A stretch of 64,000 nucleotides of DNA from Deinococcus malanensis (GCF_014647655.1 NZ_BMPP01000011.1:62001-126000), one strand, 5' to 3'; positions 8,202 to 20,304 are shown, numbered from the stretch's first letter. Notes: generated by a model from the letters alone, not told the origin. Numbers and translations are program-made.

Positions 8202-9043
8202 GGCGTCCCCACTTCTTGCTTCCTGGCACGACCTTGACCCGCCGGAGCGCGCCCTGCTCAATCAGTTGCACGATCCTGCCAGGCAGGATGTACTGCCTGG
8301 CGCCGCCGACCTCACCGAACCACAGAGAGGCGGCGCCGCTCTTGACGTCGAGGGGCCTGAGCACCTCGTCGACATAATAATTCTCGTATCCCTCGGGACC
8401 GGCCAGAGCCCTGGAGCCAAAGCTGGGGCCCACAGGAGACACAAAGCGGCCTGTCGGTGCACCGTAGCGGTCGATCAGCGTTCCCGGCTGGAGCTTGAGG
8501 TCGATGACCTTGCCGATAAACCCGTCGTCCTTTGGCCACCCGTACGCCCAGTTCCTTAACTGGTCCATGGTGGGCTTTTTAAACGCCCATTGATCGCGGA
8601 AGTCATCGATCCCGGCGCCATGTTTCCGGGCCGCAGCGAGAATGGGGCCTGCAGCTGGCTGACCGTGGCACCTTCAGTGTTCAGCAGGACGGGGATTTCA
8701 TCCCCTTTGAAACCGTAGTCCAACAAGGCCGACAGAAACTTCGTATTTCCACCTGTGCATTGCATCAGCTGTGTGTAGAGCTGTGGGGAGCCGACCCTGG
8801 CCGTCACCCGGCCTGCTGCTGAGTCTGAATGGCCGACGTGTCCTGCCGGATCAGCCCGGCCGCGCGAAGCACTGGCTGCGCAGCGCCACGCTGCAGGGCG
8901 ACCGGACGAAGCGCGTGGGTCTGCAACTGCTGCCGCTGAGTGACAAAGCACCCAGCGGAAACCGAAGGCGCCGCAACCAGAGAAGTGACATCCGGCCTCT
9001 GCCTCTGTTTCTTGCGACGCTGGACGCTGACAGACTCGGCCAT
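8191..9043 (-). pseudogene. Frameshifted TNT-domain toxin gene (NAD+ glycohydrolase type)
   Basis: The C-terminal part (8191 to about 8655) has the TNT (tuberculosis necrotizing toxin) domain: LQPGTLIDRYGAPTGRFVSP, then YYVDEVLRPL and ASLWFGEVGGARQYILP. TNT enzymes hydrolyse NAD+. The N-terminus begins at 9043 (MAESVSVQRRKKQRQRP), is basic and Gln-rich, and stops at 8804. Two shifts join the pieces: one near 8810, and one near 8655 where a run of four C seems one base short. The joined protein would have about 284 residues. The N-terminal leader could be a delivery region, which is inference. Confidence 0.7.
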
Positions 9044-9176
9044 CCCGGCAGGCTACAATCTGCCGCTCCAGGACGTGTCCGAGCATGAGTTTTCTCTGCT
9101 TGAGTCAGGAAAATGGGTTGACACCAGGTGGTTGGAAAAGTCTGAGAGTGGTTCACGGGTGCGGTGCTGGTCACGT

Positions 9177-10247
9177 TCAGCAGCAGTCCCAGTGGAACAC
9201 CACACGGCTGAAGTCGGCGCGTGTCAGATCATCCGGGTGAATAAAAAAGTTGGCGATGCCCACGTCGCCCCACATGAGACTCAGGTCATCGTCGCTGTCC
9301 AGCTGAAACAGCAGCACATGCGGATCATCCACGCTGCGCGGGTCGTGCTGGGTGAAGTTGGGATATCCGCCGAGCTTGTGGCCGCTTCCGGCCAGCAGGG
9401 CGTAGCGGTCCGACAGGTCGTCGGCGTTCACATCTTCGGTGTCGCCCAGCTCCCAGAGCGACTGCCCGACCAGCTGGTCAAAAAGCCGGTCGTCGCTGGT
9501 GACCGGTCCTGACCGCAGTTCACCGCGCAGCTCAAAAGTTAGGGTCGGGTCGTGGGGCAGGCCCAGGATGCTGTCGTCGCTGCCCGGCACCCCCACTGGA
9601 AGCGTCTGCTCCAGCCCCGCCGGGTCCGGGATGACCTCCGGGTGGTACAGCACGCGGTAATTCGCATCGTCGGCCAGGGACGTCATGTCCAGGGCCCCGT
9701 CAAAGTTCGCCCCGTAAAAGTCGTCGTCACGGATGAAGAACTGCACGATGCCCTGCTGCGGAAAACCCGCCAGGGGAGGCAACTCGGCAAAATTCAGCTG
9801 GGCCAGAAAGGCCAGCGGCTGACCGTCACTGGCCAGAGGCCAGGCGCTTCCCAGCGGCCGGTAGGGCACCCCGCCAAGTTTGCTGGTCCAGGGACTCATC
9901 GTCGGTCGGGGTGGGCTTCCCTTCAGGGCAACATACGGACGCACGCTGGCTTCCAGGACCTCACGGTAGGAGCTCAGGGCTTTGGGCAGGCGCAGAGCTG
10001 GCTGGGGCACGGCGCGTTTCTCCCGCTCACCTGCCACCGCGTCCATGTAGCCCTTGCGGCGTTTCTCAGCCAGTTTCTTCTGTGCTTCTGCCTGGGCCTC
10101 CTCAGGTGTGGCAAAGATCCTGACCTGCGTCTGGCCCTCCGTTCCGATGCGGCCATAGCGCACGGTCAAGGTACAGCCCTCGGCCCGGGCCTCGTAGAAC
10201 TTATGCGCGCTGCCGCCCTCCTCGCTGAGTTCCAGGTATCTGTGCAT
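9177..10247 (-). CDS. WGR domain plus DUF1963 (YwqG-like) protein
   Basis: 356 aa. Residues 1-80 form a WGR domain (HRYLELSEEGGSAHKFYEA, then VRYGRIGTEGQT with Tyr in place of the usual Trp), followed by a Lys/Arg-rich linker with EAQAEAQKKLAEKRRKGY. Residues about 115-356 match DUF1963/YwqG: LGGVPYRPLG, LAFLAQLNFAELP, GIVQFFIRDDD, HKLGGYPNFTQ and a final HVLLFQLDSDD. WGR domains bind nucleic acids in PARPs and stand-alone proteins; the role of DUF1963 is not known. The ATG at 10247 is preceded by GGGGGCG and starts the WGR fold; an in-frame ATG at 10259 is an alternative. Single gene. Confidence 0.9.
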   Translation of the reverse strand: MHRYLELSEEGGSAHKFYEARAEGCTLTVRYGRIGTEGQTQVRIFATPEEAQAEAQKKLAEKRRKGYMDAVAGEREKRAVPQPALRLPKALSSYREVLEASVRPYVALKGSPPRPTMSPWTSKLGGVPYRPLGSAWPLASDGQPLAFLAQLNFAELPPLAGFPQQGIVQFFIRDDDFYGANFDGALDMTSLADDANYRVLYHPEVIPDPAGLEQTLPVGVPGSDDSILGLPHDPTLTFELRGELRSGPVTSDDRLFDQLVGQSLWELGDTEDVNADDLSDRYALLAGSGHKLGGYPNFTQHDPRSVDDPHVLLFQLDSDDDLSLMWGDVGIANFFIHPDDLTRADFSRVVFHWDCC

Positions 10248-10457
10248 GGTCGCCCCCATTCTGGCGCACCGGCACAGCTCGGCAGTCAAAAACTGCCTGC
10301 GTGCCCGAAGCGCACTGAAAAAGCGATTGATCGGCGGATGTGTAGAGCAACGATGCCAGGCAGATAGCCACAGGCAACGTGCAGACCAGGACCGAATTAC
10401 CGTGAGGTGACCGGGGGCCCGGAGTCATCCTGTCAGCGGAAGGTCAGGCAACCCCCA

Positions 10458-11435
10458 TCAGCTGGTCAGCTGCCGCAAGAAGGCCAGCCGGTGGTCCCGG
10501 ACCGTCCTGGCCGTGGCACCGAGCCACATCAGGTGCAGGTCGCTGGGAATCTCCACACCAACGGCGTCCGGTAACTCGCGCAGCAGGCGTAAGGGCTGCT
10601 TCAGAGGAATGCTTCTGTCATATGGTGAATACATCACCAGGGTGGGTGTCCGGATGCGTTGCAGGTCCGGTGACACATGCCGGATGTCATTGAGGAAGCC
10701 GGCGCGCCCCGAGCTGAACGAACGCAGCAGCACCTGAATTTCCCGCTGGTCCGCTGGTGTCAGGCCTGCCATGACCTGCTGGACCGGACGGGTCGAAAGC
10801 TGACTGAGCATGAGGCGCAGCATGGGCCCCGGCGCGAGGCGCAGCAGCGCCCGGTTCAAGCGCCAGGTCCAGGTCTGTAGCCGTCCAAAAACCAGCCTTG
10901 CCAGACGCTGGACGCCCGGTTCCCACGGATCGACCAGCGCCGATTCCAGCACCAGCTGATCCACCCGCTCCGGATATTCGGCGGCCAGGGTCAGCGCGGT
11001 GGGCCCGGCCGCCGAGATCCCTATCACCCGCATACTGGAAATATTCAGGTGATCCAGCAGGGCCACGAGGGTCTTGGCCGCCTCATGGGCGGTCTCACCC
11101 AGGTCGGCGGGCGTGCTGTCGTACCCCGGGCGGGACGGAATCAGAACCGTGAATCCAGCCGCCGCCAGCTGTTCGTGACCCAGTCGGGTATCCCGGGAAC
11201 AGTGCCCACCGTTAAGGACCATCACGACCGGGCCGGTACCGGACAGCTGGTATTCGACCGGGCCGCGCCATGTTCGGGCAATCTGGTGGGTGTTACGGAC
11301 TCCGATTGATTCGTTTATCACACTCTTCCATTCGAGCGGAGCGGGGAGGAGCAGGGCGGGTTCCAGCCCTGAAGATGAGAAACTGGTGCTCTTCCGGTTT
11401 GTCGACGAGATAAACGGAAACCGTATGAGGCGCAT
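10458..11435 (-). CDS. Alpha/beta hydrolase
   Basis: 325 aa from the farthest start; the conserved fold begins near residue 60 (VEYQLSGTGPVVMVLNGG), so a later start is possible. The nucleophile elbow is GISAAG (Ser at about 145), the acid is probably Asp in YSPYDRSIP, and the His lies in SDLHLMW near the end. The substrate cannot be told. The oxyanion turn reads NGGHCS rather than HGxP. It stands alone between the WGR protein and transketolase genes. Confidence 0.85.
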   Translation of the reverse strand: MRLIRFPFISSTNRKSTSFSSSGLEPALLLPAPLEWKSVINESIGVRNTHQIARTWRGPVEYQLSGTGPVVMVLNGGHCSRDTRLGHEQLAAAGFTVLIPSRPGYDSTPADLGETAHEAAKTLVALLDHLNISSMRVIGISAAGPTALTLAAEYPERVDQLVLESALVDPWEPGVQRLARLVFGRLQTWTWRLNRALLRLAPGPMLRLMLSQLSTRPVQQVMAGLTPADQREIQVLLRSFSSGRAGFLNDIRHVSPDLQRIRTPTLVMYSPYDRSIPLKQPLRLLRELPDAVGVEIPSDLHLMWLGATARTVRDHRLAFLRQLTS

Positions 11436-11506
11436 AGGGCACCATTATCGGGACAGGCAAACGCCCAGCCATGCGGACATGACCGGGCGCTGCCAGAAGA
11501 GAAGCG

Positions 11507-13471
<1,965 letters not shown>

Positions 13472-13851
13472 AAACAGCAGTCTACCGGGCTGCCCGCAGA
13501 TTGTCGGAAAGGCACTCTACGCAACATCGTTTTCACCTGCCGAATGCAAACGCCCCCGCCAAAGTGGCAGGGGCGCGGTCTGGTCTGGGGTTGGGGCTGC
13601 GACGAGTCCCTCCGGGCAGGGGAACAAGCACACCGATGGCGCTTCCGTTCCGGCAAGGACAGAATACGCCTGCCGCATAATTTCGTCAAGAGGTTCTGTG
13701 AATGGATCGTGAGTATAAGTCAGGCTGGATAACGAATCACATTGTCGGGCAGGGCAAGAGCGGGTCCCGGAGCCAGCGCATATGCAGAGATAGGCTATCG
13801 TGCCTAGTCGCGGAAGTCGCGCATTGAGGAGTGCTGCCGCAGCATGACGCC
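13472..13851. other. 380-nt divergent intergenic region
   Basis: Lies between tkt and the double GNAT gene and should hold both promoters. An imperfect inverted repeat at 13551-13575 (10-bp stem with one mismatch) has no U-tract on either strand. No clear promoter pair or gene is seen. Confidence 0.4.
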
Positions 13852-14778
13852 ATGCCTGTTGCTCACGATCACTCTGCAGCTGTTCCATTCACCCTCAGAC
13901 CTTTCCAGAATACGGACGCAAGTGCCGTCGCCCGGCTGGTCACCGAAGGTGTGCGCGGTCACTGGACCTATACCGAGGCGCAGTTCCGCGAGTCCCAGGA
14001 CCCGGCACGCCGACGGCTGGTGGCTGTCAGGGGAGACCAGATCATCGCCACCGCGCACCTGTATCCCTTCGACCCAGCAACTCCCGATGCCCTGCGGCTG
14101 GACGTGGCCGGAGACCGGGTTGCCCTGACCCCGCTGTACCTGAGACTGCTGGCCGACCTGCCGGCTGGGTTTTCGCGCCTGCTGGGCGTGACCCGCGAGG
14201 ACTTCACCGAGCAGATGGAGCTGTTTCAGACCGCTGGATTCCGCAATGCCTGGCAGTCGTGGGGGGCGCACCTCCCACTGAGCACCTTTGACTTCGAGAG
14301 GTTCTGGCCCCTGGAGGAACGCCTGTTTCTGCAGGGCTACGAGGCCGAGGCGCTGGACCCTGAAGTCCCGGAAAGCGACTGGGAAGTGATGGCGGCCCTG
14401 TACGCCCAGGGGGTGGCGGACGCCCCTCGCAATCCGACCACCCAGATGCGGAAATTATCCAGAAACGAGCTCCGTGACGTCATCCGCCGCGAGGAACGGG
14501 CCTTCGTGGTGCGCCTGCGTGGCGAGATTGTGACCCTGACCCGCCTGAAACCACGGGGCCAGGAGGTGGACAGTGAAATGACCGTGACCCACCCGGCACA
14601 CCGGGCACGCGGTCTGGCGACCCTGGTCAAGGCGGACGCATTGCAGTGGGCCAGGGAGCAGGGCTTCCGCACGGCCGGGACCGGCGGCACCGTGCTGAAC
14701 CTGCCCATGCTGCGGGTCAACACCCGGCTTGGCTATCAGGTCGAGCGCATGTGGATCACCTGGGAGCGCACAGTCTGA
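13852..14778 (+). CDS. Tandem GNAT acetyltransferase
   Basis: 308 aa with two GNAT folds. The N-terminal copy (about 10-150) starts FTLRPFQNTDASAVARLV. The C-terminal copy (about 165-300) has the acetyl-CoA region MTVTHPAHRARGLATLVKAD (Q/RxxGxG/A-like) and ends with NTRLGYQVERMWITWERTV. Such proteins acetylate small molecules or proteins; the substrate is unknown. The start is uncertain: ATG 13852 is chosen, GTG 13831 lies within the only GAGGAG motif. Single gene. Confidence 0.85.
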   Translation: MPVAHDHSAAVPFTLRPFQNTDASAVARLVTEGVRGHWTYTEAQFRESQDPARRRLVAVRGDQIIATAHLYPFDPATPDALRLDVAGDRVALTPLYLRLLADLPAGFSRLLGVTREDFTEQMELFQTAGFRNAWQSWGAHLPLSTFDFERFWPLEERLFLQGYEAEALDPEVPESDWEVMAALYAQGVADAPRNPTTQMRKLSRNELRDVIRREERAFVVRLRGEIVTLTRLKPRGQEVDSEMTVTHPAHRARGLATLVKADALQWAREQGFRTAGTGGTVLNLPMLRVNTRLGYQVERMWITWERTV

Positions 14779-14882
14779 AAGCAGGCTACGGCGTGTACGC
14801 AAACGACGAATACGGCATTTCGAACCGTCGTTGTTGAGGAGTTCAGACTCAGGCTCTTCGCCTACTCTCTGCATACTGTGCT

Positions 14883-15341
14883 TTGATCACCAGCGTGAGT
14901 GAGGCGAATGGAAAGACACCAACTGGCGGATTCAACGCCCTCGTTCCAGAGTTTGATGTCTTCGACCTTCAACAGAGTTTGGATTTCTGGTGCGATGGTC
15001 TAGGCTTCGGGCTCGCATATCAGCGTCCTGAACAGGGTTTTGCTTATCTTGAGCGCGATGGGGCCCAGGTGATGCTCACTGTGATCACTGGCGAGTGGCA
15101 GACTGGACCGTTGGAATATCCATTGGGACGCGGCATCAACTTTGAGATCGGAGTAGCTCAGATCAACCCGCTCCTGGAAGGTTTAGAGCGAATCAGTTGG
15201 CCACTATTTGTCTCTCCTAGAGAGAAATGGCGGGTCACTGGAGATCGGGAAAGCGGCAACAGAGAATTTCTGGTGCAAGATCCCAATGGTTATCTCCTGC
15301 GCTTCTCGGAGAGTTTGGGAACAAGGCCTGTGACAGGGTAA
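14883..15341 (+). CDS. VOC-family (bleomycin resistance-like) protein
   Basis: 152 aa. The pattern is that of the glyoxalase/bleomycin resistance (BLMA-type) fold: LVPEFDVFDLQQSLDFWCDG, then GFAYLERDGAQVML, GRGINFEIGV and the closing REFLVQDPNGYLLRF. Proteins of this type bind bleomycin-like drugs or act as dioxygenase/isomerase relatives. The TTG at 14883 is used; a GTG at 14895 would be equally good. Its base composition is lower in GC than its neighbours, and it sits next to an IS remnant, so transfer is possible. Confidence 0.85.
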   Translation: MITSVSEANGKTPTGGFNALVPEFDVFDLQQSLDFWCDGLGFGLAYQRPEQGFAYLERDGAQVMLTVITGEWQTGPLEYPLGRGINFEIGVAQINPLLEGLERISWPLFVSPREKWRVTGDRESGNREFLVQDPNGYLLRFSESLGTRPVTG

Positions 15342-15390
15342 AGCTCACCTGCCAAAACGTGCTCTGTAACCAGAGTACGACTGCTGCTAG

Positions 15391-15954
15391 GTGGAGCCGA
15401 AGGTCCGGGCGGCCCTGTACGAGCTGGGCGAGGAGAAGCAGCTGCTTGATCTCAGAAGAGGCCTTCATCGACGGAACCTTCAGTCCTGCCAAAAAAGGGG
15501 CGCGGGCGTCGGGCCCACCAAGAAAGGCAAAGGCACCAAAGTTTTGGTCATGGTGGACGCGAGCAGCGCGCCGCTCGCGGTACACGCGTGCAGTGCCAGT
15601 CGGGCAGAGGTCAAGTTCGTTCAGAAGACTCTGGACGCCTCGTTTGGGCTGGATTTCCCGAAGCGGCTGATCGGGGATAAGGCGTACAACAGTGATGCTC
15701 CGGACGCTGAGCTGGCAGCGGTGGTCGTGGAGATGATCGCACCGAACCGATGAAATCGGCGAAAAACGGAAGATGGACACCTGCTGCGCCGCTATCAGCG
15801 GCGCTGAAAGGTAGAAAGGACGATTGCGTGGTTGCAGAGCTTCAGACGGGTGCGCACCAGGGATGAAGTGAAGGCCCAGAATTTCCTGGGTCTGGTTCAG
15901 TTGGCCTGCATCGTCATTCTGCTTCGATTCCATTGTGCTTGTCCCGGTGATTGA
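15391..15954 (+). pseudogene. IS5-like transposase remnant
   Basis: The pieces match the C-terminal two thirds of an IS5-family DDE transposase: ELGEEKQLLDL, then EEAFIDGTFSPAKKG in the next frame, then VGPTKKGKGTKVLVMVDASS, LIGDKAYNSD (a catalytic Asp), EMIAPNR, and KVERTIAWLQSFRRV with the catalytic Glu. One extra A near 15455, one lost G near 15495, and in-frame TGA codons at 15751 and 15805 break it. The N-terminal third and the terminal inverted repeats were not found, so the element is dead. Confidence 0.85.
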
Positions 15955-15988
15955 CGACTCCTACCTGACCACCGTGAGCGGTAGTCAG

Positions 15989-16402
15989 TCAAGTCCGCGG
16001 TAAGGAACGGCGCCGGTTCTCTACTGACTTCAGGTGACTGCGAATCCCCTGTCCGGCTCTTGGCTCGTCGCTGAAACGCGGCATGACGTGAAAGTGCGCG
16101 TGCATCACGTGCTGGCCCCCGACCTCGCCCACATTCCACCCGGCGTTGTATTCGTCTGGAGCGAGCGTGGCGTCCAGGTGCGCCTTTGCCTGGAGGAGCA
16201 ACTCTTGCGTGGCGGCCCACTCCTGCGGCGTGAGATCGAACACCGTAGGGCGGTGGGCTTTCGGGACGATAATGCCCGCCCCTTCCAAGGCGCCCGTCTC
16301 GCTGGGTTTGATGCTCAGGAGGCAGAGGTGGTTTTCCAGAACGAAGGCGTCACGCCGAAGTTCAGCCTCATCACAGTAGGGACATGGAAGGTCTTCACGC
16401 AT
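15989..16402 (-). CDS. HIT-family hydrolase
   Basis: 137 aa. The histidine triad is clear: QHVMHAHFHVMPR with H-x-H-x-H at about 108-112. N-terminal CPYC (about 8-11) may bind zinc together with a later His. Residues GIIVPKAHRPTVFDLT match the second strand of the fold. HIT proteins hydrolyse nucleoside phosphoramidates or dinucleotides; the exact substrate is unknown. ATG 16402 is chosen because upstream residues do not belong to the family. Divergent from the methyltransferase gene, 105 nt away. Confidence 0.9.
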   Translation of the reverse strand: MREDLPCPYCDEAELRRDAFVLENHLCLLSIKPSETGALEGAGIIVPKAHRPTVFDLTPQEWAATQELLLQAKAHLDATLAPDEYNAGWNVGEVGGQHVMHAHFHVMPRFSDEPRAGQGIRSHLKSVENRRRSLPRT

Positions 16403-16496
16403 GATGGATTGAGGATAAGAGACGGGGCGGCGGAGTGAAGCCCAATCTTCCGTGTGGTCTGCCGGAGTATCTCTACAGTCCCCGTCGCCCAAACAG

Positions 16497-16502
16497 TATC
16501 CT
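16497..16502 (+). promoter_or_regulatory. -10 box, leaderless promoter of methyltransferase
   Basis: TATCCT with 5 nt between it and the ATG at 16508, so the transcript would begin at or next to the start codon. There is no ribosome-binding motif. The -35 region is weak. Confidence 0.45.
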
Positions 16503-16507
16503 GCTGC

Positions 16508-17233
16508 ATGCGCGTGGCGAACCTGGAACAGCTCCTGGACACTCTGGACCAGCTGTTCGATGACGGCTCGGACTGGACCAGGCGTGACGCGTATGACCAC
16601 TGGGCCCAGATTTTCAGCCGCCCGGATCACCCACTCAATTCTGATTTCCCGGACGTCAATCTGGTGGACTGGAGCCGGAGTGGGCTTCTGCCTGGAGGCG
16701 CGGGGCACAGTGCTCTGGATATCGGCTGCGGCCTTGGCCGGAACACCCGCTGGTTCGCGGGGCAGGGCTATCGGGCAGTCGGAATCGATATCTCACCTTT
16801 TGCGGTGACCGGGGCCCGGGAACGGTCGGCTGACTCGGACGCTACATATATGGAATGCGACGTCCTACGTGAAGGGATTCCGGGCGGGCCGTATGACGTG
16901 GTGTATGACTCTGGCTGCTTTCATCACCTCGCGCCCCACCGCAGACTCTCCTATTTCAGTGCTCTGGCCGCCTGTCTGAAACCCGGTGGGAGGTTTGGGA
17001 TCTGCACGTTCGCACCGGGCAAGATGGGTTCCGACGGGGACGACCTCACGCTGTTACGGCAGGGCAGCCTTGAAGGCGGAATCGCCTACGGCCCTGAGGA
17101 TCTGCGAGCCCTGTTCTCCTGGTTGGAACTGCTGGACTCAGGGCCTCTGCGCCTGCCGGAACAGGCAACGGAGGCTGTGTTTTCAATGGAGTTTCTGAAT
17201 GCTGCCCTGTTTCGCCGTTCAGCGAAAGCGTGA
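16508..17233 (+). CDS. SAM-dependent class I methyltransferase
   Basis: 241 aa. Motif I ALDIGCGLGRNTRWFA (about 65-80), motif II acidic residue in GIDISPFAV, then YDVVYDSGCFHHL and LKPGGRFGICTF (motif post-III) show a Rossmann methyltransferase of the Methyltransf_11/25 type. The acceptor is unknown. The ATG at 16508 follows a -10 box at leaderless distance and starts just before the conserved region. Single gene, convergent with the CxxCH protein gene. Confidence 0.9.
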   Translation: MRVANLEQLLDTLDQLFDDGSDWTRRDAYDHWAQIFSRPDHPLNSDFPDVNLVDWSRSGLLPGGAGHSALDIGCGLGRNTRWFAGQGYRAVGIDISPFAVTGARERSADSDATYMECDVLREGIPGGPYDVVYDSGCFHHLAPHRRLSYFSALAACLKPGGRFGICTFAPGKMGSDGDDLTLLRQGSLEGGIAYGPEDLRALFSWLELLDSGPLRLPEQATEAVFSMEFLNAALFRRSAKA

Positions 17234-17332
17234 ACAGGGTGCTTTGAGACAAAAGCTGGCTTTACAGCCTTATCTAAAATGGATGGGTAGAGTCGCCCAT
17301 CACGTCCCGTAAAGAACTTGCACCAAGGGGAG

Positions 17333-17806
17333 TTACTTCTTTGACTTCGGTGGCAGGTACTGCTGAGCGCCCCCCGCATTCTCGTAGGCCGCGCGCACTT
17401 CTTTCTCGGCGGTCCTGGGATAACTCGTGTCGTCGCCAGGCAGCGTGCGGGCATACACTTCCAGAGCGTCGCTGTAGCCGTCCTTGTCCGCGTCACCTTC
17501 CGAGGCCAGCAGGCCATGCAGAATCACGGGAAACTTCGAGTGCTTCCCGGCCTGCGCGTCGGCCCGGAAGGCGGCGCGAATGGCTTCTCCGAACGGATTC
17601 CAGGGCGCGCCGCCTGTCACCCTGATGTGGCAGTAGGTGCAGGGCACCACCCGGCGGTCCAGGTCCCACAGCGGGTTGTCGCGGTCGTACCGGAACTGCT
17701 GCGCCGCCTGCTTGCGGTAGGTGGGCAGGGCCAGGGCGGCGGGAACGCTCAGCAGGGTCAGCCCAGCCAGCGCCGCCCCCAGCAGCCTCACGCGGTCCCC
17801 TTTCAT
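17333..17806 (-). CDS. Exported CxxCH protein with Asp-rich repeat; last gene of ECF operon
   Basis: 157 aa. A signal peptide ([20 protein letters not shown], cleaved near ALA) precedes a single CTYCH haem c-type motif at about residues 48-52, followed by [15 protein letters not shown]. Residues about 95-110 ([16 protein letters not shown]) resemble a thrombospondin type 3 calcium loop. A c-type haem protein outside the cytoplasm is likely, but only one CxxCH and no obvious axial Met are seen. The start overlaps the DUF1501 stop (ATGA). Confidence 0.85.
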   Translation of the reverse strand: MKGDRVRLLGAALAGLTLLSVPAALALPTYRKQAAQQFRYDRDNPLWDLDRRVVPCTYCHIRVTGGAPWNPFGEAIRAAFRADAQAGKHSKFPVILHGLLASEGDADKDGYSDALEVYARTLPGDDTSYPRTAEKEVRAAYENAGGAQQYLPPKSKK

Positions 17807-18981
17807 GCGACCCACTGCGGCCCCGTAAAGCTGCCGCCCAGAATTGTGCGGGCATCCAGGCCCAGCCATTTCGTCAGGGCGCCCTCGTAGACCCCACGGA
17901 AATCCTGCTTGTAGCGGATATCGCCGTCGCTGAGGTTCTCCAGGTCCGGACTGTCGCCGTGAATGCCGCCGCGCACACCCTTGCCCAGCGCGAACATCAC
18001 GCTGCCCTTGCCGTGATCGGTGCCGGCGCTGTCGTTTTCCGCAACCCGGCGCCCGAATTCGGAAAAGCCCATGACAATGACCCCATCGGCCAGGCCCTGC
18101 CGTTCCAGGTCAGCCTGAAACGCCGCCAGACCTCCGGCCAGGGTGCCCAGCAGCTCGTCCTGATCGGCGCGCTGGCCGGCGTGGGTGTCGAAGCCGCCGA
18201 GTGATACGTACAGCACCCGCTGGCCCACACCCGCGGCGATCAGGCGGGCCGCGTCACGCAGCTGGGTAGCAAAGCGGCCCTCGGGGTAGGTGGCGCCGGC
18301 CTTGTATTTTCTGGCGTTTTCCTGCACGCGGGCAGTGTTGGTCAGCATCTGGCGGGTCGCCCGTGACAGGTACTCGGCTTCACCACGGCGCGGGGCGTTC
18401 AGCATGTTCTCGAAGGCGCCCTCCAGGCCCTGCGGCAGCTTCACCTGAAAGCCGTCCACCGTGTCGATGCTGGGCAGGCTGAATTCGCTGGCGCGCAGCG
18501 CCTGTGGGGTGGTGCCGCCCACGTTGCTGGCGCAGAAGGGGTCCCCGATCTTCTCGGCCAAACGGCCGATCCAGCCGTCTCCCTGAGCCTGCGTGGGATC
18601 GGCGGTGTGCCAGATGGCCATGCTGGCGAAGTGGCTGCGGTTGGGGTTGGGATAGCCCACGTTTTCCATCCAGGCGAACCGCCCGGCGTCCCACAGCGGC
18701 ATCAGGGGCTTCAGGGCCGGATGCATGCCCAAGTCCGGCGTCAACGTCAGCACGTCCTTTTTCGGAATGGCGATGGTCGGGCGCGCGGCGTAGTACGCGC
18801 CGTTGCTGTAGGGAATCAGGGTGTTCAGGCCGTCGTTGCCCCCGGTGAGCTGAATCACCACCAGGGTTTTCGTGCCGTTGCCCTGCGCCTGGGCCGCGGC
18901 GCGGGCCAAAAAGCCGGGCATGCCGCTGGTGGCAGCCACGGCCAGCGCGGAGTACTTCAGAAAGTCACGTCGTGTCGTCAT
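17803..18981 (-). CDS. DUF1501 protein with Tat signal
   Basis: 392 aa. The N-terminus carries a twin-arginine signal ([19 protein letters not shown]). The DUF1501 core is plain: [18 protein letters not shown] at about 41-58, [35 protein letters not shown], and the late [20 protein letters not shown]. The family resembles alkaline phosphatases/sulfatases in fold, and its reaction is not known. It is exported folded. It usually travels with DUF1800 genes, as here (17 nt downstream of it). Confidence 0.95.
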   Translation of the reverse strand: MTTRRDFLKYSALAVAATSGMPGFLARAAAQAQGNGTKTLVVIQLTGGNDGLNTLIPYSNGAYYAARPTIAIPKKDVLTLTPDLGMHPALKPLMPLWDAGRFAWMENVGYPNPNRSHFASMAIWHTADPTQAQGDGWIGRLAEKIGDPFCASNVGGTTPQALRASEFSLPSIDTVDGFQVKLPQGLEGAFENMLNAPRRGEAEYLSRATRQMLTNTARVQENARKYKAGATYPEGRFATQLRDAARLIAAGVGQRVLYVSLGGFDTHAGQRADQDELLGTLAGGLAAFQADLERQGLADGVIVMGFSEFGRRVAENDSAGTDHGKGSVMFALGKGVRGGIHGDSPDLENLSDGDIRYKQDFRGVYEGALTKWLGLDARTILGGSFTGPQWVA

Positions 18982-18998
18982 GGCTGCGTTCCTCCGCT

Positions 18999-20264
18999 TT
19001 AGGCGAGCTGAAATTCCGGGCTGATCAGGGTCAGGTAGGTGCGCTGGCGGTCATTCAGGCGTTCGGTGCCGGGCAGCGGCGTTTCGCGGCCCAGCAGTGC
19101 CAGCGGTGTGGGCGCCGTTTCCAGCTTCGGGGCATTGCCGCCCAGCGTCAGGCTGGCCGCCACCTGCATGCGGGTCAGCAGGGTGGTGTCGTTGATCCAC
19201 TCTCGCCCACCGTCCCAGCCCTTGACCGTGTCGGGCAGCAGCAGGAGCTGGCCCATCTTGCCGGCGGTCTGCGCCAGATTCAGAAGCTGTTTGGGCCCCA
19301 GACGTGGACTGCCGAGGCTGCGCACCGCGCCGGCCAGGAACTCCACCGGGCTGCGGATGATGCTCGCGCGGTGGGTCGGGGCGTAGAACACGGCGCTGGA
19401 AAGCAGCTCCTCCAGCACGGCCCGGACGTTGCCGCTGGTGCGCCGCCAGGTTTCGGCGCTGCCAGCCACAGCCTGGGTGTCGGGCGTGTCATTCACGAAG
19501 GCGCGGTGGAGCTTGCGGCTGACAAAGGTGGCCGTCTGCGGATGATTGGCTGCCAGATGGACCACGTCCTCCCCGCCCAGCCTGCCGCTCCGGCCCAGGT
19601 AGGTCTTCTGCCCGGCGTCGTGCTGCCTGGGGTTGAAGACGAATTGGGCCGCTTCCAGATAACGCTGGTTTCCGCGTCCACCCGTGAAGGTCCAGCCGCT
19701 CAGGGCACGCGCCCCTTCGCGGACGTCGTCCTCGGTGTAGTGGCCAATGCCGGTGGTGAACAGTTCCAGCAACTCGCGGCTGAAGTTCTCGTTGGGTTTG
19801 CCCCTGCGGTTCTGATCGTTGTCCAGATAGCGCAGCATGGCCGGCGACTGGGCGACGGCCAGCGTGAACGCCTCGAAACGGTCGGTGGCGGCGTGCTGGC
19901 GAAGCAGCGCCAGATAGGCCGCGAGGCTGGGCTGATTGCGGACCTTGTCGGTCCCGATCACGAAATGGTTGCTCCAGGTCAGCGCCAGTTTCTCGCGCAG
20001 CGGCTGGGGCGAGTACAGCAGTTCGTACAGCCACTGTCCCCGGGTGAGCTGAATCATGGCGCCGGGCGTGGCCCCCTGGGCCGGGTTGAAGGGGTTGTCG
20101 GGCGCCGCTTCGGTGGAAAAGGTCAGCGCCTCGCGGGCGATCGTGCGGGCGTCCTTTCCGACCAGGGCGCGAATCTGCTCGTCGGTGGCTCCAAAGGCCG
20201 TGCGGCGCAGAAAATGCGCGGCGTCCTCGGCGTTGAGGGGGCGGGTGTGGGGAGACAGGGACAT
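18999..20264 (-). CDS. DUF1800 protein
   Basis: 421 aa. Family marks: [20 protein letters not shown] (about 15-34), [17 protein letters not shown] (about 90), [20 protein letters not shown] (about 160) and [15 protein letters not shown]. No signal peptide is evident, which leaves its location open; homologues are often exported. DUF1800 and DUF1501 genes are commonly adjacent and their joint role is not established. Fourth gene of the ECF operon, 40 nt after the RseB-like gene. Confidence 0.95.
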   Translation of the reverse strand: MSLSPHTRPLNAEDAAHFLRRTAFGATDEQIRALVGKDARTIAREALTFSTEAAPDNPFNPAQGATPGAMIQLTRGQWLYELLYSPQPLREKLALTWSNHFVIGTDKVRNQPSLAAYLALLRQHAATDRFEAFTLAVAQSPAMLRYLDNDQNRRGKPNENFSRELLELFTTGIGHYTEDDVREGARALSGWTFTGGRGNQRYLEAAQFVFNPRQHDAGQKTYLGRSGRLGGEDVVHLAANHPQTATFVSRKLHRAFVNDTPDTQAVAGSAETWRRTSGNVRAVLEELLSSAVFYAPTHRASIIRSPVEFLAGAVRSLGSPRLGPKQLLNLAQTAGKMGQLLLLPDTVKGWDGGREWINDTTLLTRMQVAASLTLGGNAPKLETAPTPLALLGRETPLPGTERLNDRQRTYLTLISPEFQLA

Positions 20265-20304
20265 GTGGGCTCCTGAGAAGGGGGGCTGAATTCAGGTGGA
20301 AGTT

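Noticed and set aside
13551..13575. Inverted repeat upstream of tkt as a terminator
   Set aside because: It has a mismatch and no U-tract on either strand, and no gene ends nearby.
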